The notes: generated by a model not told the origin, from the sequence alone. 64,000 nt of DNA from Prostheceraeus crozeri (GCA_907163375.1 CAJQUW010005322.1:1-64000), one strand, 5' to 3'. Counted from the stretch's first letter, positions 1 to 12,075 are shown. Numbers and translations are program-made.

Positions 1-890
1 AGGTGAGCTCCGACCTAAAATCTTGTAACCGCTCTAACTTTTGAACGGCTGCTCCGATTGACTCGCAACGAAAAATGCGGTCGAGCAGTGTTTCATCCTC
101 TTTCCAATGCAACTCGAACGAACAAAATCCGTCCACTAGAACCAAAGTTAGAACAAAGGGGGGGAGTCAGCGAAATTTGATGAAACAAACTTTGGTAAAG
201 GTCCCAGGTCGAAATTCCACACTTTGGAAAATTTTTAATTTTTCCCATACAAAGTCACTCTGACACTTAGGATTTTTCAGGTGAGCTCCGACCTAAAATC
301 TTAAATGGCGTCTCACATGTAAACGAAGACAGATAGGAACAAGCCGTTTGTTTCAGTGAATTTGTCTCACTCTTAGCTTTCAAATGACACCTCACTCGAC
401 AAAATCCGTCCACTAGAAGCCAAGATCGAAGCAAGCTGTCCAGAGGGGGGGGGGTGGGACGTCAGCGAAAAATTTTTATCTCCGATTGCTTTCAAATTCA
501 CCATACAGATGCAGAATTTCACGCTGAATCCGAATCTGGCCTCCGTTTTCACATCCGAGGCTTCGTTTGGACACTACACACCAAAACATCCCACAGTTTA
601 ACCAAGACAACCTAGACGGTCGCCCAGGTCAACCTAGACGGTCGCCCAAGTCCACCAGGCGGTCGGACACAGACACCCGAGGCTCACACACTGTCGGTCC
701 AGAGGGGGGGGGACGTCAGCGGAACCTCGCCGGCACATCACGACACTGGCGGACCAGAGGGGGGGGGACGTCAGCGGAACCTCGCCGGCACATCACGACA
801 CTGGCGGACCAGAGGAGGGGGGACTCAGCCACGACGGCGGCCATCTTGCGCTATCTGGTGTTCGCCGTTTTCTTACTACTCTCGTAATTC
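1..890 (+). repeat. Modular ~280-bp repeat, copy 1 (plus orientation)
   Basis: The phrase AGGTGAGCTCCGACCTAAAA occurs at position 1 and again near 279, so at least two modules of about 280 bp are present, and the window edge cuts the first. The module also holds TTCCCATACAAAGTCACTC and a run of seven or more G. Near 699-830 a GC-rich sub-unit of about 55 bp that starts CCAGAGGGG is repeated three times. The block ends near GGCCATCTTGCGC (about 842-853). The same family occurs inverted at 2000-2720 and direct at 39490-40240. No protein is expected; the short open frames here are repeat-derived. Confidence 0.85.
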
Positions 891-1473
891 GGACACGGAT
901 AATTAAGACTTCGGTCAATTAAGATCATACGGCCGCGGCATTTTTTTGTATATTTGGCGGCTTATATAAGTTGCTTTTGAATTCAGACTTTCAATAATTA
1001 AGAGATAGAAAACCTGGTATTTATGCTCTTAATTATCAAGCTTTGACTGCGAGATACTTTGCACAGCGTTGGCGCTAACTGATGGTTCGCTGCAATGAGA
1101 TAAAGTCAATTCTGGCGACGTGACATTAGACGGGCAAAATCAATCAATACGGCATGTGAAAACCAATGAAACAGATTAAGTTAACAAAGGACTTTAATTG
1201 ATTATCTTTAACGGTTCGTTGGTGCTTCAAAAATACATAGCTTAAAGGTGTTTGGGGTCTTTTCACGACCCCATAATTATTAATAAGCATTAGGTAGTTG
1301 TAGCCAACCTCAAGTTCCAATAGAGGAATGTGGTTGGTAAATATATAATTCCCTATCAACTGCTATTGCATGAACGTCCTAGTTCTGAGAGGATTGTGAT
1401 TGGTCGACGTAGTTCCCTATCAGCCATGACCGTACCGATTTTACTCCACATAGTGCTACTGCTACGCGCTGGG

Positions 1474-2000
1474 ATGGAGCGATCTTCGCGACGAGCGAAA
1501 ATTCTGGCTACAGAAGCTCTATTTGGCAGAGATGATGGCGAAAGTGATGGAGATAACGACAATGCTCAAACATGCGCGGTGGACGATTATATTGATGAAG
1601 AAATTACCGACGACGAAGATGATAATCAAACTCCAGTTATGGTAATGAACGACGGATCCGACAATGAAATGAATGAAGATCAATTGCTGAATTTAACGGA
1701 AGATGTGAATAATTCTGACGAAACAGTTGCTGAGGACTCTAGTCTACGATCTCGCAATGGCACTAAATGGATTCAAATTGACGATAATTACGTACTCACT
1801 GGACGTGAAAGAAGTCGCAATATTTTTCGGTCAAAATTTGGTTTCAAGACGGGCCTACATCCACAAACAAGAAAAGAGTCGTTTGATATATTCTTCAAGA
1901 AAATTGTAGAAGAGGCATATATATCTTCACCAATTAAATTTGCAAAGCGCTACTGCGGAATCCGTAATATTCCCTGGAGGCCTATATCAGTGGAAGAAAT
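1474..2000 (+). pseudogene. piggyBac-type transposase, N-terminal fragment
   Basis: The frame opens with MERSSRRAKIL, then a strongly acidic stretch (residues ~20-85), then a segment of the kind that starts the DDE_Tnp_1_7 domain: GRERSRNIFRSKFG, then FDIFFKKIVEE, then IPWRPISVEEI, which matches the usual W.p.t..El start of the catalytic core. Family members run to 500-600 residues; here the frame runs into a repeat at about 2000, so the catalytic aspartates are absent. I chose the ATG at 1474 because the upstream in-frame codons look non-coding. A TATA-like TTATATAAG lies near 962. The fragment sits between two inverted copies of the modular repeat, which may belong to the same transposon or may have inserted later. 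Dead copy; family call by motif only. Confidence 0.6.
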
Positions 2001-2720
2001 CAGTAGTAAGGGTTTCTACACCTCTGGACCGCGCAAGATGACCGTCGATCTCCCCCTCGTCAGCCTAGGCCGGCCGACGTGGTCCGACCCTGTCGACCTG
2101 GGACCCTGACCATAGTTTGTTTCATCAAATTTCGCGACTTTCATGTTTCGACCTCCCCCCCTCGGGAGAGGTAGCTTGCCGTGGTCGGACTAGGTCGTGT
2201 TCTACATCACTGGAAAGCTGAGAGTGAGAGAAAGAGAATGGCGGTGGTCCCATCTCAATCGGTTCAGCCGTTCAAAAGTTAGAGCCATTTCAAGATTTCA
2301 CGTCGGACATCCCGTGAAAAAATCCTAAGTGTCAGAGTGACTTTCTATGGGAAAAATTAAAAAAATTTCCAAAGTGTCGAATTTCGACCTGGGACCTTTA
2401 CCAAAACATTTTTCATCAAATTTCACCGACCCCCCCTCAGCGATCTTCCAATTTTGGTTCTAGTGGATGGATTTTGTCTTAGATACTCATTTGAAAGAGG
2501 AGAAAAAACTGCCAAATGACATTTTTGTTGCGAGTCAATCGGATCAGCCGTTCAAAAGTTAGAGCTGTTACAAGATTTTAGGTCAGACCTCAGATTTCAC
2601 GAAAAAATCCTAAGTGTCAGAGCCATCCCTTAGTATGGACAAAATTTTGAAAATTTTTCCAAAGTGTCGAATTTCGACCTGGGACCCTTACCGAAACATT
2701 TTTCATCAAATTTCACCCGG
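2000..2720 (-). repeat. Modular repeat, copy 2 (inverted)
   Basis: This is the reverse complement of copies 1 and 3. It carries GACCGCGCAAGATG near 2029, the GGCCGGCCGACGTGG segment near 2070, then two modules with TTCAAAAGTTAGAGC and CCTAAGTGTCAGAG. It meets the piggyBac fragment at about 2000, where the sequence shared with copy 3 begins. With copy 1 it forms an inverted pair around 890-2000. Confidence 0.85.
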
Positions 2721-2854
2721 TGGTAAAAATTGATCGGAAAATGCTCGGATTCAAAGCGTTTTCTCGATTCAGCATCGAGAAATCGTTCAATCGTGAAATC
2801 GTGCAATTTCCGATCAATTCATAATCAAAAAGTGAGCGATTTGTAGTCCATCGA

Positions 2855-3045
2855 CCGATATCGAATTGTCGCCCTATTTCCGATGCTTCTCATATCGATT
2901 TCATGTCTATAAGTCGTTCATTTGCCGATATCGAATTGTCGCCCTATCCGATGCTTCTCATATCGATATTATGTCTATAAGTCGTTCATTTGCCGATATC
3001 GAATTGTCGCTTAATTTCCGATGATTCTATATCGATATCAAGTCT
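2855..3045 (+). repeat. Three-copy tandem repeat, unit 68-70 bp
   Basis: CCGATATCGAATTGTCGC starts at 2855, 2925 and 2993. Each unit continues with a CATATCGAT-type palindrome and ATGTCTATAAGTCGTTCATTTG. The units are AT-rich and rich in the ATCGAT/GATATC core. No coding potential. It directly follows the modular repeat. Confidence 0.9.
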
Positions 3046-4565
3046 CACAGTGAAAAACGTGGTAACAGTGAGGTCCCATCATTGCTCATGGATATTGCTT
3101 GGGCGATCGTCATCCCACCATCAGACCATATGGGCGTTTGATGGGATCTGACATGGAATTCCCATATCATTTGCCCATCATTTTATCATCTTATCCCACT
3201 TAAATTTATAAATGTCTAGTAATGTCTCGATGTCTAGTAATGTGATTGGTCTCTTTCCAAACTCAAAATTCATAGGTTTAATTTGTATGACGGAAAATTC
3301 ACTCATTCTCTCATCAATTATTCTCCTCTTCCTATTCCCATTGTCTTCATAAATCCCAACTCAGACGTCATCCCAACTCCTGCTGCTGCTATCCCAATTT
3401 CTTTCATCTCTATCCTCCAGTTCCACGATCCTCTCCTCTCGATCCCCTTTTCTCTTTTCTTTCACTCCGTGTCTTTTTTATTTTCCACTTCATCTTCTTC
3501 ATATCCCTCTCCTTTTCCCCTTGTTCACTCTAATCTCTCTTATATTCTCATCTATGCATTTGGATACATTCGATGCGATGTAAAAAAATGTAGTCTTAAA
3601 AAAACGACAATATGTTTTTGCATTGCAAACTGTCACTTAAATCTCACAAGAAAGAAATTCGCATTTCACAATTAAGTCTTCAAATGAAATAAATTATCTT
3701 TTTGTGTGCTTGCGTGTTTTTCTATCAACTCCGCAGCTTTCCCTTTCCGAATGATTTCATTACCTTGGATGACAACCTAAGTAACCAATTATAAAAGATA
3801 TTCATTATACTCGTACTTTTAGTAGTATACTTCGTATCTGAAATCTGCGCAAGTGATGTGATTTTGAAAGCTTTTACACAGACAGGTTCCGTTGCGCAAT
3901 CTCCCCGCCCTTCTCGCTTTAGCAGACTAATTCCATCCCTCTCCATGCTTCGGCAGCATTTGTCTTTGTCCGGGTTCGCCTGCCGACAGCTACAGATGGA
4001 TCGATGACGCTGACTCTCACTTGCAGTCACACAAGCGAGCAACGCACATGATGATATGATGCTACGTCAAATATAGCAGTGATCCGGCACTAATGTTGTG
4101 GACTTTACGCACGCCACTGCTATCCTTCATCTGTCTTCAGAGACCGGCGTGTCTCAGTATTGCCTATTTTATCGTGCACAATATCAAATTTAGTGACACA
4201 TGGATTAAATAATGCAACATTCGACATGGTAAAGAATTCCTTGAACGAAAGCAACCTTTCATCCGATAGCTTCAAGGAGATTGATACATCTATCAAGTGA
4301 AAATCGGGAGAAATCAGCAGAGCAGAACAATCTGTATTATCTCCATAGTCGATGTCGTTTGGTTTCTCAACTTAGTGTTTCGAGTTCAATGCTTCTCATG
4401 GTGTCGATTACTTTCGTCGCAACATGTAAGTATCAGCATGCTAATTCATATTTTAATATGTGATTAAATGAAATAAGAACTTTATGCATACGAGTATCGT
4501 CAAAAGAATTCATTCAGATGTTTACAATCGAAAACCCTAGAATCATTGCTGTCATTTTCGTAAAG
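3046..4565. other. Non-coding stretch, nothing recognised
   Basis: Mostly AT-rich DNA. A pyrimidine-rich open frame at 3283-3675 is low-complexity and has no recognisable motif. A cysteine-containing frame at 3725-4042 on the minus strand also matches nothing I know. A GTAAGTATC donor-like string lies at 4426, but I see no matching gene. Confidence 0.5.
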
Positions 4566-4792
4566 TTGATGATTTACATCAGCTCAACATATTTCAGTAA
4601 CTCAGCGCAAGGAGCAAGGGATTTCAAGAATTTTCATAAAAGTGATTCAAAATGTACAAAGAAATCAGAAATCACGCATATAGAATAACACTATTTTTTT
4701 GGATCACTACCATAAACATTCTTGTAATCCTTTGCTCCTGAAGATAGCGCTGAGCTATTGAAATATATCGAGCTGATGTAAAATAGATCAAC
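4566..4792. repeat. Fold-back (MITE-like) element
   Basis: The left arm TTTACATCAGCTC...ACTCAGCGC...GGAGCAAGGGATT (4567-4624) is inverted at 4727-4788 as AATCCTTTGCTCC...GCGCTGAGC...GAGCTGATGTAAA. The arms are about 55-60 bp and imperfect, and separated by about 105 bp. No open frame. It looks like a small non-autonomous element; terminal target duplications are not clear. Confidence 0.65.
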
Positions 4793-5454
4793 TTGACTTT
4801 TCCCAAAACAACACTAAAGCAGTCAATGCACCTAGAATGATTAATTTAGGTGTAATGTGAATTTCTTTCTTTGTTCAGTTGTCATCAAGATAAGAATTAT
4901 GGTCTAATGTATTTCTAATTTGAAATGCTGTGATGCAGTAGCTTAATTGAATGCATTGTCGATCTAAATCACATATTAAGGAGAATTTTTGAAAAAGCAC
5001 AGACTCTTTCCATGTATTCCATAGACCTATAAAATTCTGAAGGTTAAACCTATCATCGCCCACCGCCCAGGGGGTGGGCGGTGAAGAGTGAATGCAGAGC
5101 GGAGAGTAAGAGTAGTTCTATTACGGGAGATGAGAGAGCTCCCATTCTTAAGTCTTGATGTATGAGGCGAAGTTTGTGTAAAGGCGGATTACATATTTAT
5201 CATACAGCGAGTACATCTTTATGGGATTCGAGGATGAACAGGATCTGTTTACTTGTGGGAATCGAAAAGGCAAAGATTGATGTACAGGATTTGTTTACAT
5301 GTGAAGATCGCAAAAAGCATACTGTATTTATTGATGGGATGAATTTAATGACAGGATCTGTTTACATGAGGGAAACGCAACAATTGAATAATGTCTGATT
5401 TATCTTTGTGACATATCTTTCAAGACATATCATTACCTATTCAGTATTTTGTCA
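4793..5454. other. Non-coding stretch with a short GC-rich hairpin
   Basis: The only structure I see is a palindrome near 5059-5082, CACCGCCCA then five G then TGGGCGGTG, standing out in AT-rich DNA. The short open frames here show no family features. Confidence 0.45.
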
Positions 5455-5545
5455 GCCACTATGTGTGGGACCCCGCTCGTCTGGGTTTGAGTGTTCAGGT
5501 TAGGGGTCGAAACACAACTAGACGAGTACCTGCTGATGACTGACG
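5455..5545 (+). repeat. Degenerate tail relic of the 8.4-9.2-kb RT element
   Basis: The string TGAGTGTTCAGGTTAGGGG followed by TCGAAACACAACTAGACGAG resembles, on the opposite strand, the segment at 8405-8535 (TGAGCGTTCAGGATTTAGGGG, GCCGAAACGAG). Both can be read as a short peptide with the core RGRN followed by RVP. The resemblance is partial, so it may be an old copy of the same 3' end. Confidence 0.4.
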
Positions 5546-8404
5546 GACTGCAGTATTATGTTTTATATCCCTCAATCGGTAACTGAAGTAGTGGTCGATG
5601 TAGGCTATTGTAATTCAAATTAAGAAATGTGGAATTACATGAAGTACTACAGACGGATGAAGAAACTGGCGATAACAAATTCAAGTGAAGAAATAGTATT
5701 TCCCATGTGTAGTCTTAGGTATAGTGTGTATAGTTTCATTGCTTTCGGTGTAGTAGAGTGTCATTGTAGTTCTATTGTTTACCTCCATTATCCACTTTCC
5801 ACTTATCCACTCTTACCATTATCCACTTTGTGTAGTGTCAGATATAGTTAACTTGTAATCAGTGTAGTAGCATCGTTGTATTTCCATATTTTTCCTCCAT
5901 TTTTCCAATTTTTATTCATCGGTTTCCTGTTGTTTTATAATATCCATTTTTAATTTCCTTAACCTATGGTGACCATTGTCTTATTCTATTTCCACTATCA
6001 GCATCTGTAGTCGGTACAGTATATTAGAAGTCTGTTTTGAACGTGTATACGGCAGTGTTTGGAATCTATGGTATTAGTATTTTTTACGGCAAGAATGAGT
6101 AGTATTACAAGTCTTAAGATTTCCATTTTTACCAGATATTGGGCCAAAGCTGATCAATTTTAATTCGTTGCCACGAGAAAGCTACATTGAGTTCTTTTAA
6201 GAACTGATTAATCCAATGGTTACAGTAGCATTGCCTTTGTACACTTGCGGATTGGAGAATGCCATCAGTCCTCCTTAGGACTACTTTAACTAATAATTTA
6301 AATTAGTAAGCATTATATTCTATTATAAATGGCTACTGGGATGACTTTCATCATCGTATGAGAAATACATCGTGATATCACAGATGTTATTCCCTAGCAC
6401 ATATGTTCTGTGATTTTCTTGATGGTTTAACTGAAACTAATTTCACCAATTATAATGGATTGACAATTTTTTATTTTGCATATATCAATGATAGTTTTTA
6501 TGCACTCTTACCTAATTGTTATATAGGCGTACAATGTACATGCATTTTTATTTATTCACAATTAATGATATGTTAAAACATGAAAATAAATATCTTTTAT
6601 TCCTCATTCAATTACGAGTACATACCACCGGCTGTTGCCATTTTAGATTGATCAATTTGTGCGGAGTATCTTCGAAGCTTGTGCCTGAATATGCTTGAAC
6701 ATCGAGTTTGGCAGGCGGTTGTTTCTGGACTAGGAAAACCAGACAAAGTAAGTAAAACTTTCGGCTAGAATGTGTGAATTGTTCGTAACTTAAACATCAT
6801 GTATCAAATCAAATTTTCTCCACTCTTTTTACTGGATTCTTCATTAATTAATTTTACATTTTTTTCCAAAGATATGTAAGCTATACATAAATTGACTTCA
6901 GGCATGCGAAGGATGTGATTGCATAGTAGGCTTACTCAAACCAATTTTTAAATAAAAATACTATACAATAGAAAAACAATTTGATAATTAGATAGCCTAA
7001 TTTCCTTTCTCTTCAATTGTAATTACGAAGTATTTTTTAATATTTCTGCTATTGAAATGAAAACTAAAGATGTATGCCTTCATTTATTTGCGAAATGGAA
7101 ATTGCAGCAGTTAGATAACATTTTATATTATGAAATAATGTGCTAAACATTTTGATTTGCTATAAGGTTCAGACTTAAATAATAGGCCTTAATAATAGGG
7201 CTTTTTGATGGCTTCATCATTTATCCAAACATAAAAAATGTGTATTTTATGTTTCAACACCATTAAAACACATAATTCACATGATGAGAGATTTTCAAGG
7301 ATATCTTGAAGAAAAATTATTCGTAGCTAGAAAATCCTAATTTTTCTAAAAAAAATACCTCTGACTTTCACAAGAATAAAGAACACGGAACTTTTGACTC
7401 AACGTTGATACTGTGATGTGACATTACTCCCCAAGATTAGGTTGTTTTGTTTATCCTTGTGCATGTTTTATGACATTCTACATTGCATTTTTACATGTAC
7501 CGTGTATACGGTACATGTCTATTCTCGTTGCCAATATTAGGTTTAAACAATCTTGATTTTTTTTATATGTTGCTTTGTCAGTCTCGTTAAAGAATCTCGA
7601 CAGGTTGCGTCAAAAATCTCGCATTTTTTTAATTCCTGTAAAAGCCAGAGGCTATTTCAAAAATACATGTAATAAAAAGTGCAAATGAAATATTATTTGA
7701 AACTCTCGATTCTGTGATGGCCTATGTGATCAATGATAAATGAAGGCCTATTATTTATGTTATAAATATGATTATTCAATCATATTCATAAATTGCATTC
7801 ATATCAGGTGTTTTAATTTTAATCATATAGGCCTACTGTAATTCTTGAAAAACTAAATATTGCTTTCGTACATTCCTATTCAATATTCAATTAATTGCAG
7901 GGAGGTAAAGTGCAGGTAATATTCTGAGATATCAAAAAAATGCATCTATCGATATATAATATTTCAAATTTACTAACAGAAGTATCAGGTAATATTCTTT
8001 TTGTTAATTATAATAAAGTCTGAAAATTCAATGCAAAGTAAAAACAGTAGCTACATTATAAATTTAATTGATATAATTGGATGATTTACAATGACGTGAT
8101 GTAAATATAGTGCAATGATGATATACTAATAATTATAATATGCAATATAATAACTAAAATATGTTATAATCATGTTATATAAGTACACGTATGTAAAATT
8201 TCGATGATTTAATGAATATTATAGCATATCATTATTATCATTCAGTATATGGCATATATTTGAAAATTGACACCGCACAGATCCGTCATCTGCCGACTAA
8301 GTCTCCCTGCTGTGATTGAGGAAGAAGATAGACGTGTTTGAGATTAAGATGAAGATAAAGTTATGAAATTCTGACAAGGACGCATGGTTCGTTCTCTACA
8401 GATG
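5546..8404. other. AT-rich intergenic DNA, nothing recognised
   Basis: About 2.9 kb without a convincing gene, RNA or element. Short open frames are low-complexity or hydrophobic and scattered on both strands. No terminal repeats, tandem arrays or splice-flanked exons stood out by eye. Confidence 0.5.
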
Positions 8405-8535
8405 TTCAGAATCATTCAAAAGTTCAGCAAAACGTGTCTAAGAACTCGGAAGGAACTCGACCAGGATTCTCGTTTCGGCCCCTAAATCCTGAACGCTCAG
8501 ACCTGTTTGAGTGGGGCCCTGCGCATCCGTCATGT
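8405..8535 (-). pseudogene. Possible C-terminal tail of the RT relic
   Basis: Read on the minus strand this gives an open stretch with SERSGFRGRNENPGRVP ending in a stop. It lies downstream of the reverse transcriptase piece at 8940-9245 and is repeated, inverted and degraded, at 5455-5545. It may be the last part of the same element's protein, but the 400-bp gap between them holds no clear coding sequence. Confidence 0.35.
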
Positions 8536-8939
8536 ACAGACTCAATTACACTGACTCTAAATGTTAATGCAAATGAAACAGTAAATAAAATGTACGATGA
8601 AAATTAAAGAAAATTAATTATAAATAGCGGTAACTATTCAGACTGAGGAAAAATCTCATGATAAATAATTAAATTGAAAATAAGTAAGTAATTACGATGA
8701 TAATGAACTAATAGCGGAAAAAATTCAGAATGAAGGAAAATGACACGATAAAAGATAATTGAATTGAAAATAAATATGTAAATAATTACAAAATTATAAT
8801 CGAAACTGTTATGGCACTGCAAGCAAGAAAGGTTTGTCACAATCGGCAAAAGGACAGTGTACGGAAGTCTGGAGTCAAGGAATCCGGAATCTTTCATACA
8901 TGTAGTCATAATCGGTAGTTCATGTCAAAGTCAATAAAT

Positions 8940-9245
8940 TTATTGTGTTGAAGGATTTGTAATCATGCATCTTGCCATAATATGTTCGTTGAAGTCGTCC
9001 ACTTTGTGATATACAGCAGTCTTAAGGCCAGTGCTGGTAACTTTCAGCTTAACGTCAAGATAATCTGCTTCTTTATTATCAAGTCCGCATCTGTTAGCTT
9101 CTAAGCTATCTGGATAGATACTTGGAATAATTTTGTCCAAGCGCTTGTAATTGAAGATACATAGGTCATCGATGTATCTGGTGGTCTTGGACAGTAGTCG
9201 TGCTACTCCAATCGACTTCCAAGACGAGGTAAGCGACGGTCGTCG
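8940..9245 (-). pseudogene. Reverse transcriptase relic with YIDD box
   Basis: Reading the minus strand from about 9245 gives SWKSIGVARLLSKTTRYIDD, then LCIFNYKRLDKIIPSIYPDS, EADYLDVKLKVTS and TAVYHKVDDFNEHI. RYIDDL is motif C of a reverse transcriptase, and YLD.....VYHKVDDFN is the following thumb region of a family of marine-invertebrate retroelements that I recognise by pattern but cannot name securely (LINE-like or Penelope-like). Fingers and palm motifs A and B are missing, so this is a 5'-truncated relic. It has no promoter or open gene of its own. Confidence 0.65.
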
Positions 9246-9810
9246 CTCTGAGCTCCCGATATCGGGTGTTTCAAAGGACTCTATCTTTTAAAGTAGGCAA
9301 GCTATCTTCTTACTTCAAAGTTTGTGTGATAGAGTTTGATAGTGTCTTTACTACTGATAAAATGTTTTAAAAGTAGTATGAGTAGTAAAAATGCGGAATT
9401 TTTTAAAAATTCTTAATTTTCAGTTTTTTCAAAGTTTTAACATGTAATCTGAAGTTTTCAAGTATGCTGAGTTCAAATCTGCTATCAGATTTCAAATTTG
9501 ACTAAGTCTAAGGCAGCTTTGAGGGGTTAGATCCCAGCTACTGATCACTACCTTTGACTCGGCGTTCCTGTTACCACTTCGGGGCTGTGACAATGATGTC
9601 TTAAGCTGTAAATAGCGGGTATCGGGGAAGATCTTTCACTTCCCTAGTGATCGGTACAAGGCCTTCGGGCTGTAGACGGGATCGAGTGTCACTCACTATA
9701 CTCAAATCTATAATTCGTCACTAAGTGTAATGCTTTAGGAATATGACTGTACTACATGATTCCAAACTTATACAAATTTCATTATCTTACAGTTAACGAT
9801 AAAATCAGGC

Positions 9811-10920
9811 ATGGCTAATGACAAGAACCGCAAATTCCATATCAAGATGTGCACATGTGGGCGAATTAATCGCAGTGCGGACGCCAAGGCGAATGTCAAG
9901 AAGGCGGTCACCGACCACATGATTATCCTGAGTAGGGTTGCGTGTGTGAAGTGTAGGGTGTTGAAGGGAGTTGAGGATGAGGTGAAGTTTTACCGAGTGC
10001 ATGCTGATTGTATTGGAGGTTTGGTGAATGACCATCGATTCACCAAGTTGATTGTTGAAGAGAGGGAGCGAATGTTGAAGAGAGCGAGACGCCAAGGTGG
10101 GGAATGTTGTGGAGAATGATGAGGTGGAGAAAGCTGTTGCTTCGTTGGAGGCTGAGATTCAGCGGAAGAGAGTGCTTGAGAGTGATGATGAGGATGATGT
10201 GGATTTAGATAGGGAGCGTGTGAGGAAGTTGAGCTCTTCTTCCTCGGAGGTGTCAAACATCGTTGTTGAGGACCCGCCGCAGAGCTCATCTTCCCCAAAA
10301 GTGAAGGGTGGTGGGATTTGCGTGCAGTCGGTGCAGTCGGCGAGGTGGATGAAGGATATGGAAACGAAGCATGTGTCGCAGCAGATGGCACATGATTTGT
10401 TGGTGAATAAATATGAAAGTTTGAAGAAGGTGAAAGACGAAGTCGTGAATGAGTTGGATGAGTTGAAAAAGAATATCTGAAGTCGAAGGAGCTAGCGGAT
10501 GAAAATATCCGAATGAGGCGTAATGTGACAGATTTGAAGAAGAAGACGCGAGAGTTGGAAGAGAAGAATGATGACTGTGAGAAGAGGGCGAGTGCTGCAG
10601 AGAGAAAAATGAGAGATGCAGAAGCGAAGTTTGAGGAGATGATGAAGGAGATGACTGTGTTGAGAGCGAGGAATGTTGAGTTGGAGAGGAATGTGGCTCG
10701 GCGGGGTGATGAGAGACAGGCGTTTGAGAAGTTGGAGCGCATGAGGGATGAGTGGAATCGTTTGAATGAGGATAGGTTGTTTGAGTTTCACATCCCTATT
10801 CGGGATAATCATCTGGACGGTCAGGTCATTGTGAATAAAGACCTAGATGACTCCATCATATGCTATAACGGACACCCCCAGAAGAAATGCCTACACGCCA
10901 CACTCCGACACTCTGAATGA
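9811..10920 (+). pseudogene. Unrecognised charged coiled-coil protein gene
   Basis: Three overlapping or adjacent plus frames (9811-10119, 10097-10480, 10513-10920) share purine-rich, GAG/GAA-rich codon use and look like one ancestral gene. The first part has a CTCG...CVKC zinc-knuckle-like pair, the middle an acidic serine-rich segment (ESDDEDDVDLDRERVRKL), and the rest a long heptad-rich coiled coil (LEEKNDDCEKRASAAERKM). A LINE ORF1 or another element-borne nucleic-acid-binding protein would fit, but I recognise no family. A 60-bp GT-AG intron candidate follows at 10981-11040. The base composition contrasts with the AT-rich flanks. Function unknown. Confidence 0.4.
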
Positions 10921-10980
10921 CCGACTTGACCGCCTTCTCAGTTAGGAAGCGCGCGAAACTGCCTAAGGATGTCTAACTCG

Positions 10981-11040
10981 GTAAGTGAAAAGCAAATGAG
11001 ATAGTATATCCTATTGTAACACATATCATTTTCATTGCAG
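10981..11040 (+). other. Candidate 60-bp spliceosomal intron
   Basis: A strong donor GTAAGT at 10981 and an acceptor TTTTCATTGCAG ending at 11040 bound 60 bp of AT-rich sequence. The same donor could also splice further right to TTTCAG ending at 11974, next to the Polinton-1 polymerase leader. Confidence 0.4.
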
Positions 11041-11089
11041 ATTTTTCCCCCTGCCTTCAGTCCCGAGAATGAACCATAACTGCTCTCAT

Positions 11090-11215
11090 GTAATGATGAA
11101 AATTTTCCGGAAAAATTTGAATCAAAATTTTCCATGGAAAATTATGGAAAATATTGGAAAATTTTGGAAAATATTGGAAAATTATGGAAAATTTTGGAAA
11201 ATTTTGATTTTTTTT
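11090..11215. repeat. Simple repeat of TGGAAAATT units
   Basis: About ten copies of a 9-11-bp unit (ATTTTGGAAA variants) occur in a row. The matching open frames on both strands are products of the repeat. Confidence 0.85.
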
Positions 11216-11484
11216 GATAGGCCGTATAATTTCAGCGCTTCCACTGCCGAGGCAGCTGCGCACCAATAAATTGGGTCTAAAACTCTTGATTTCATTATTA
11301 TTTTGAATAAAGCGATCGTAGCAATACGAGCTCCGTCCGCGGATTTTTGAACAATCCTTTGCCACCAGTTGCTTGTACTATAAATTGTTAGCATATCACA
11401 GACACCGTTTGGGATAACGTGAATCTTGCTTTACAATAGGCGTATAACCATGCAATCAAATAATGTACTTCATTTTGGAGTTCC

Positions 11485-11900
11485 TTAATCTTACTAAGGA
11501 AATCTTACAAGTTCTGACCAGAAAGTACCAGTCGTGCTAAGTCTTACTAGCAAATCTGATCAGATCTGATAAGATCTTATTTGTGATTTTTAGAAATCTT
11601 TTGAGTAGAAAAAAAAGTCTTATATTTCGCGTTTCTCTACATATATATAGTGCACTGATGTTCCAGCAAGATCATTTAAGAACTAAAACCATTGATATCG
11701 TCTGATCTTCGCACTGTAATCGGACTTCAAGTTTTAAATTTCAGTTCACTTTTTTAATTTCAATTATCAGCTGGTAAGATCTGAAAAGATCTTATTTTGC
11801 AAAATATAAGACTTAGTAAGTCTGGTACTTTCTGGTCAGGAAATGTAAGATCTTAAATAAATAAGTTCTGATCAGACTCTGCAAGAATCTGATCAGACTT
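11485..11900. repeat. Fold-back element with AGATCTTAT cores
   Basis: The left arm (about 11485-11585) holds CTTACAAGTTCTGACCAG, AAAGTACCAG and AAGATCTTATTT. The right arm (about 11765-11870) holds their reverse complements, including CTGGTACTTTCTGGTCAGG. The palindromic AGATCT/AAGATCTTAT core and AAGACTTAGTAAGTC-type strings are repeated several times. The centre has no coding potential. It looks like a non-autonomous DNA element sitting just left of the Polinton-1 polymerase. Confidence 0.65.
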
Positions 11901-12075
11901 AATAAGACTTAGCAAGTCATTTCGTCTAGTGTAATCAAAAATTTGATTGTAATAGCATCTTCCTCAATTTCAGGCATCTACTTCATCACCAAAGCCCTCC
12001 CTTCTCGAGGAAAGTTTAGAGCTGTTGAGTGAAGGTAGGTTGTTAACAGAGATGATAGAATGATTTCTCTTTCAG

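Noticed and set aside
3283-3675. 130-residue open frame on the plus strand
   Set aside because: Proline/serine/phenylalanine-rich translation of a pyrimidine-rich tract, with no motif, promoter or homologue that I recognise.
9990-10742. 250-residue minus-strand frame, serine/proline/histidine-rich
   Set aside because: It is the antisense of the purine-rich coiled-coil frames; low-complexity shadow.
11069-11269. Asparagine/lysine/isoleucine-rich frames on both strands
   Set aside because: Generated by the TGGAAAATT simple repeat.
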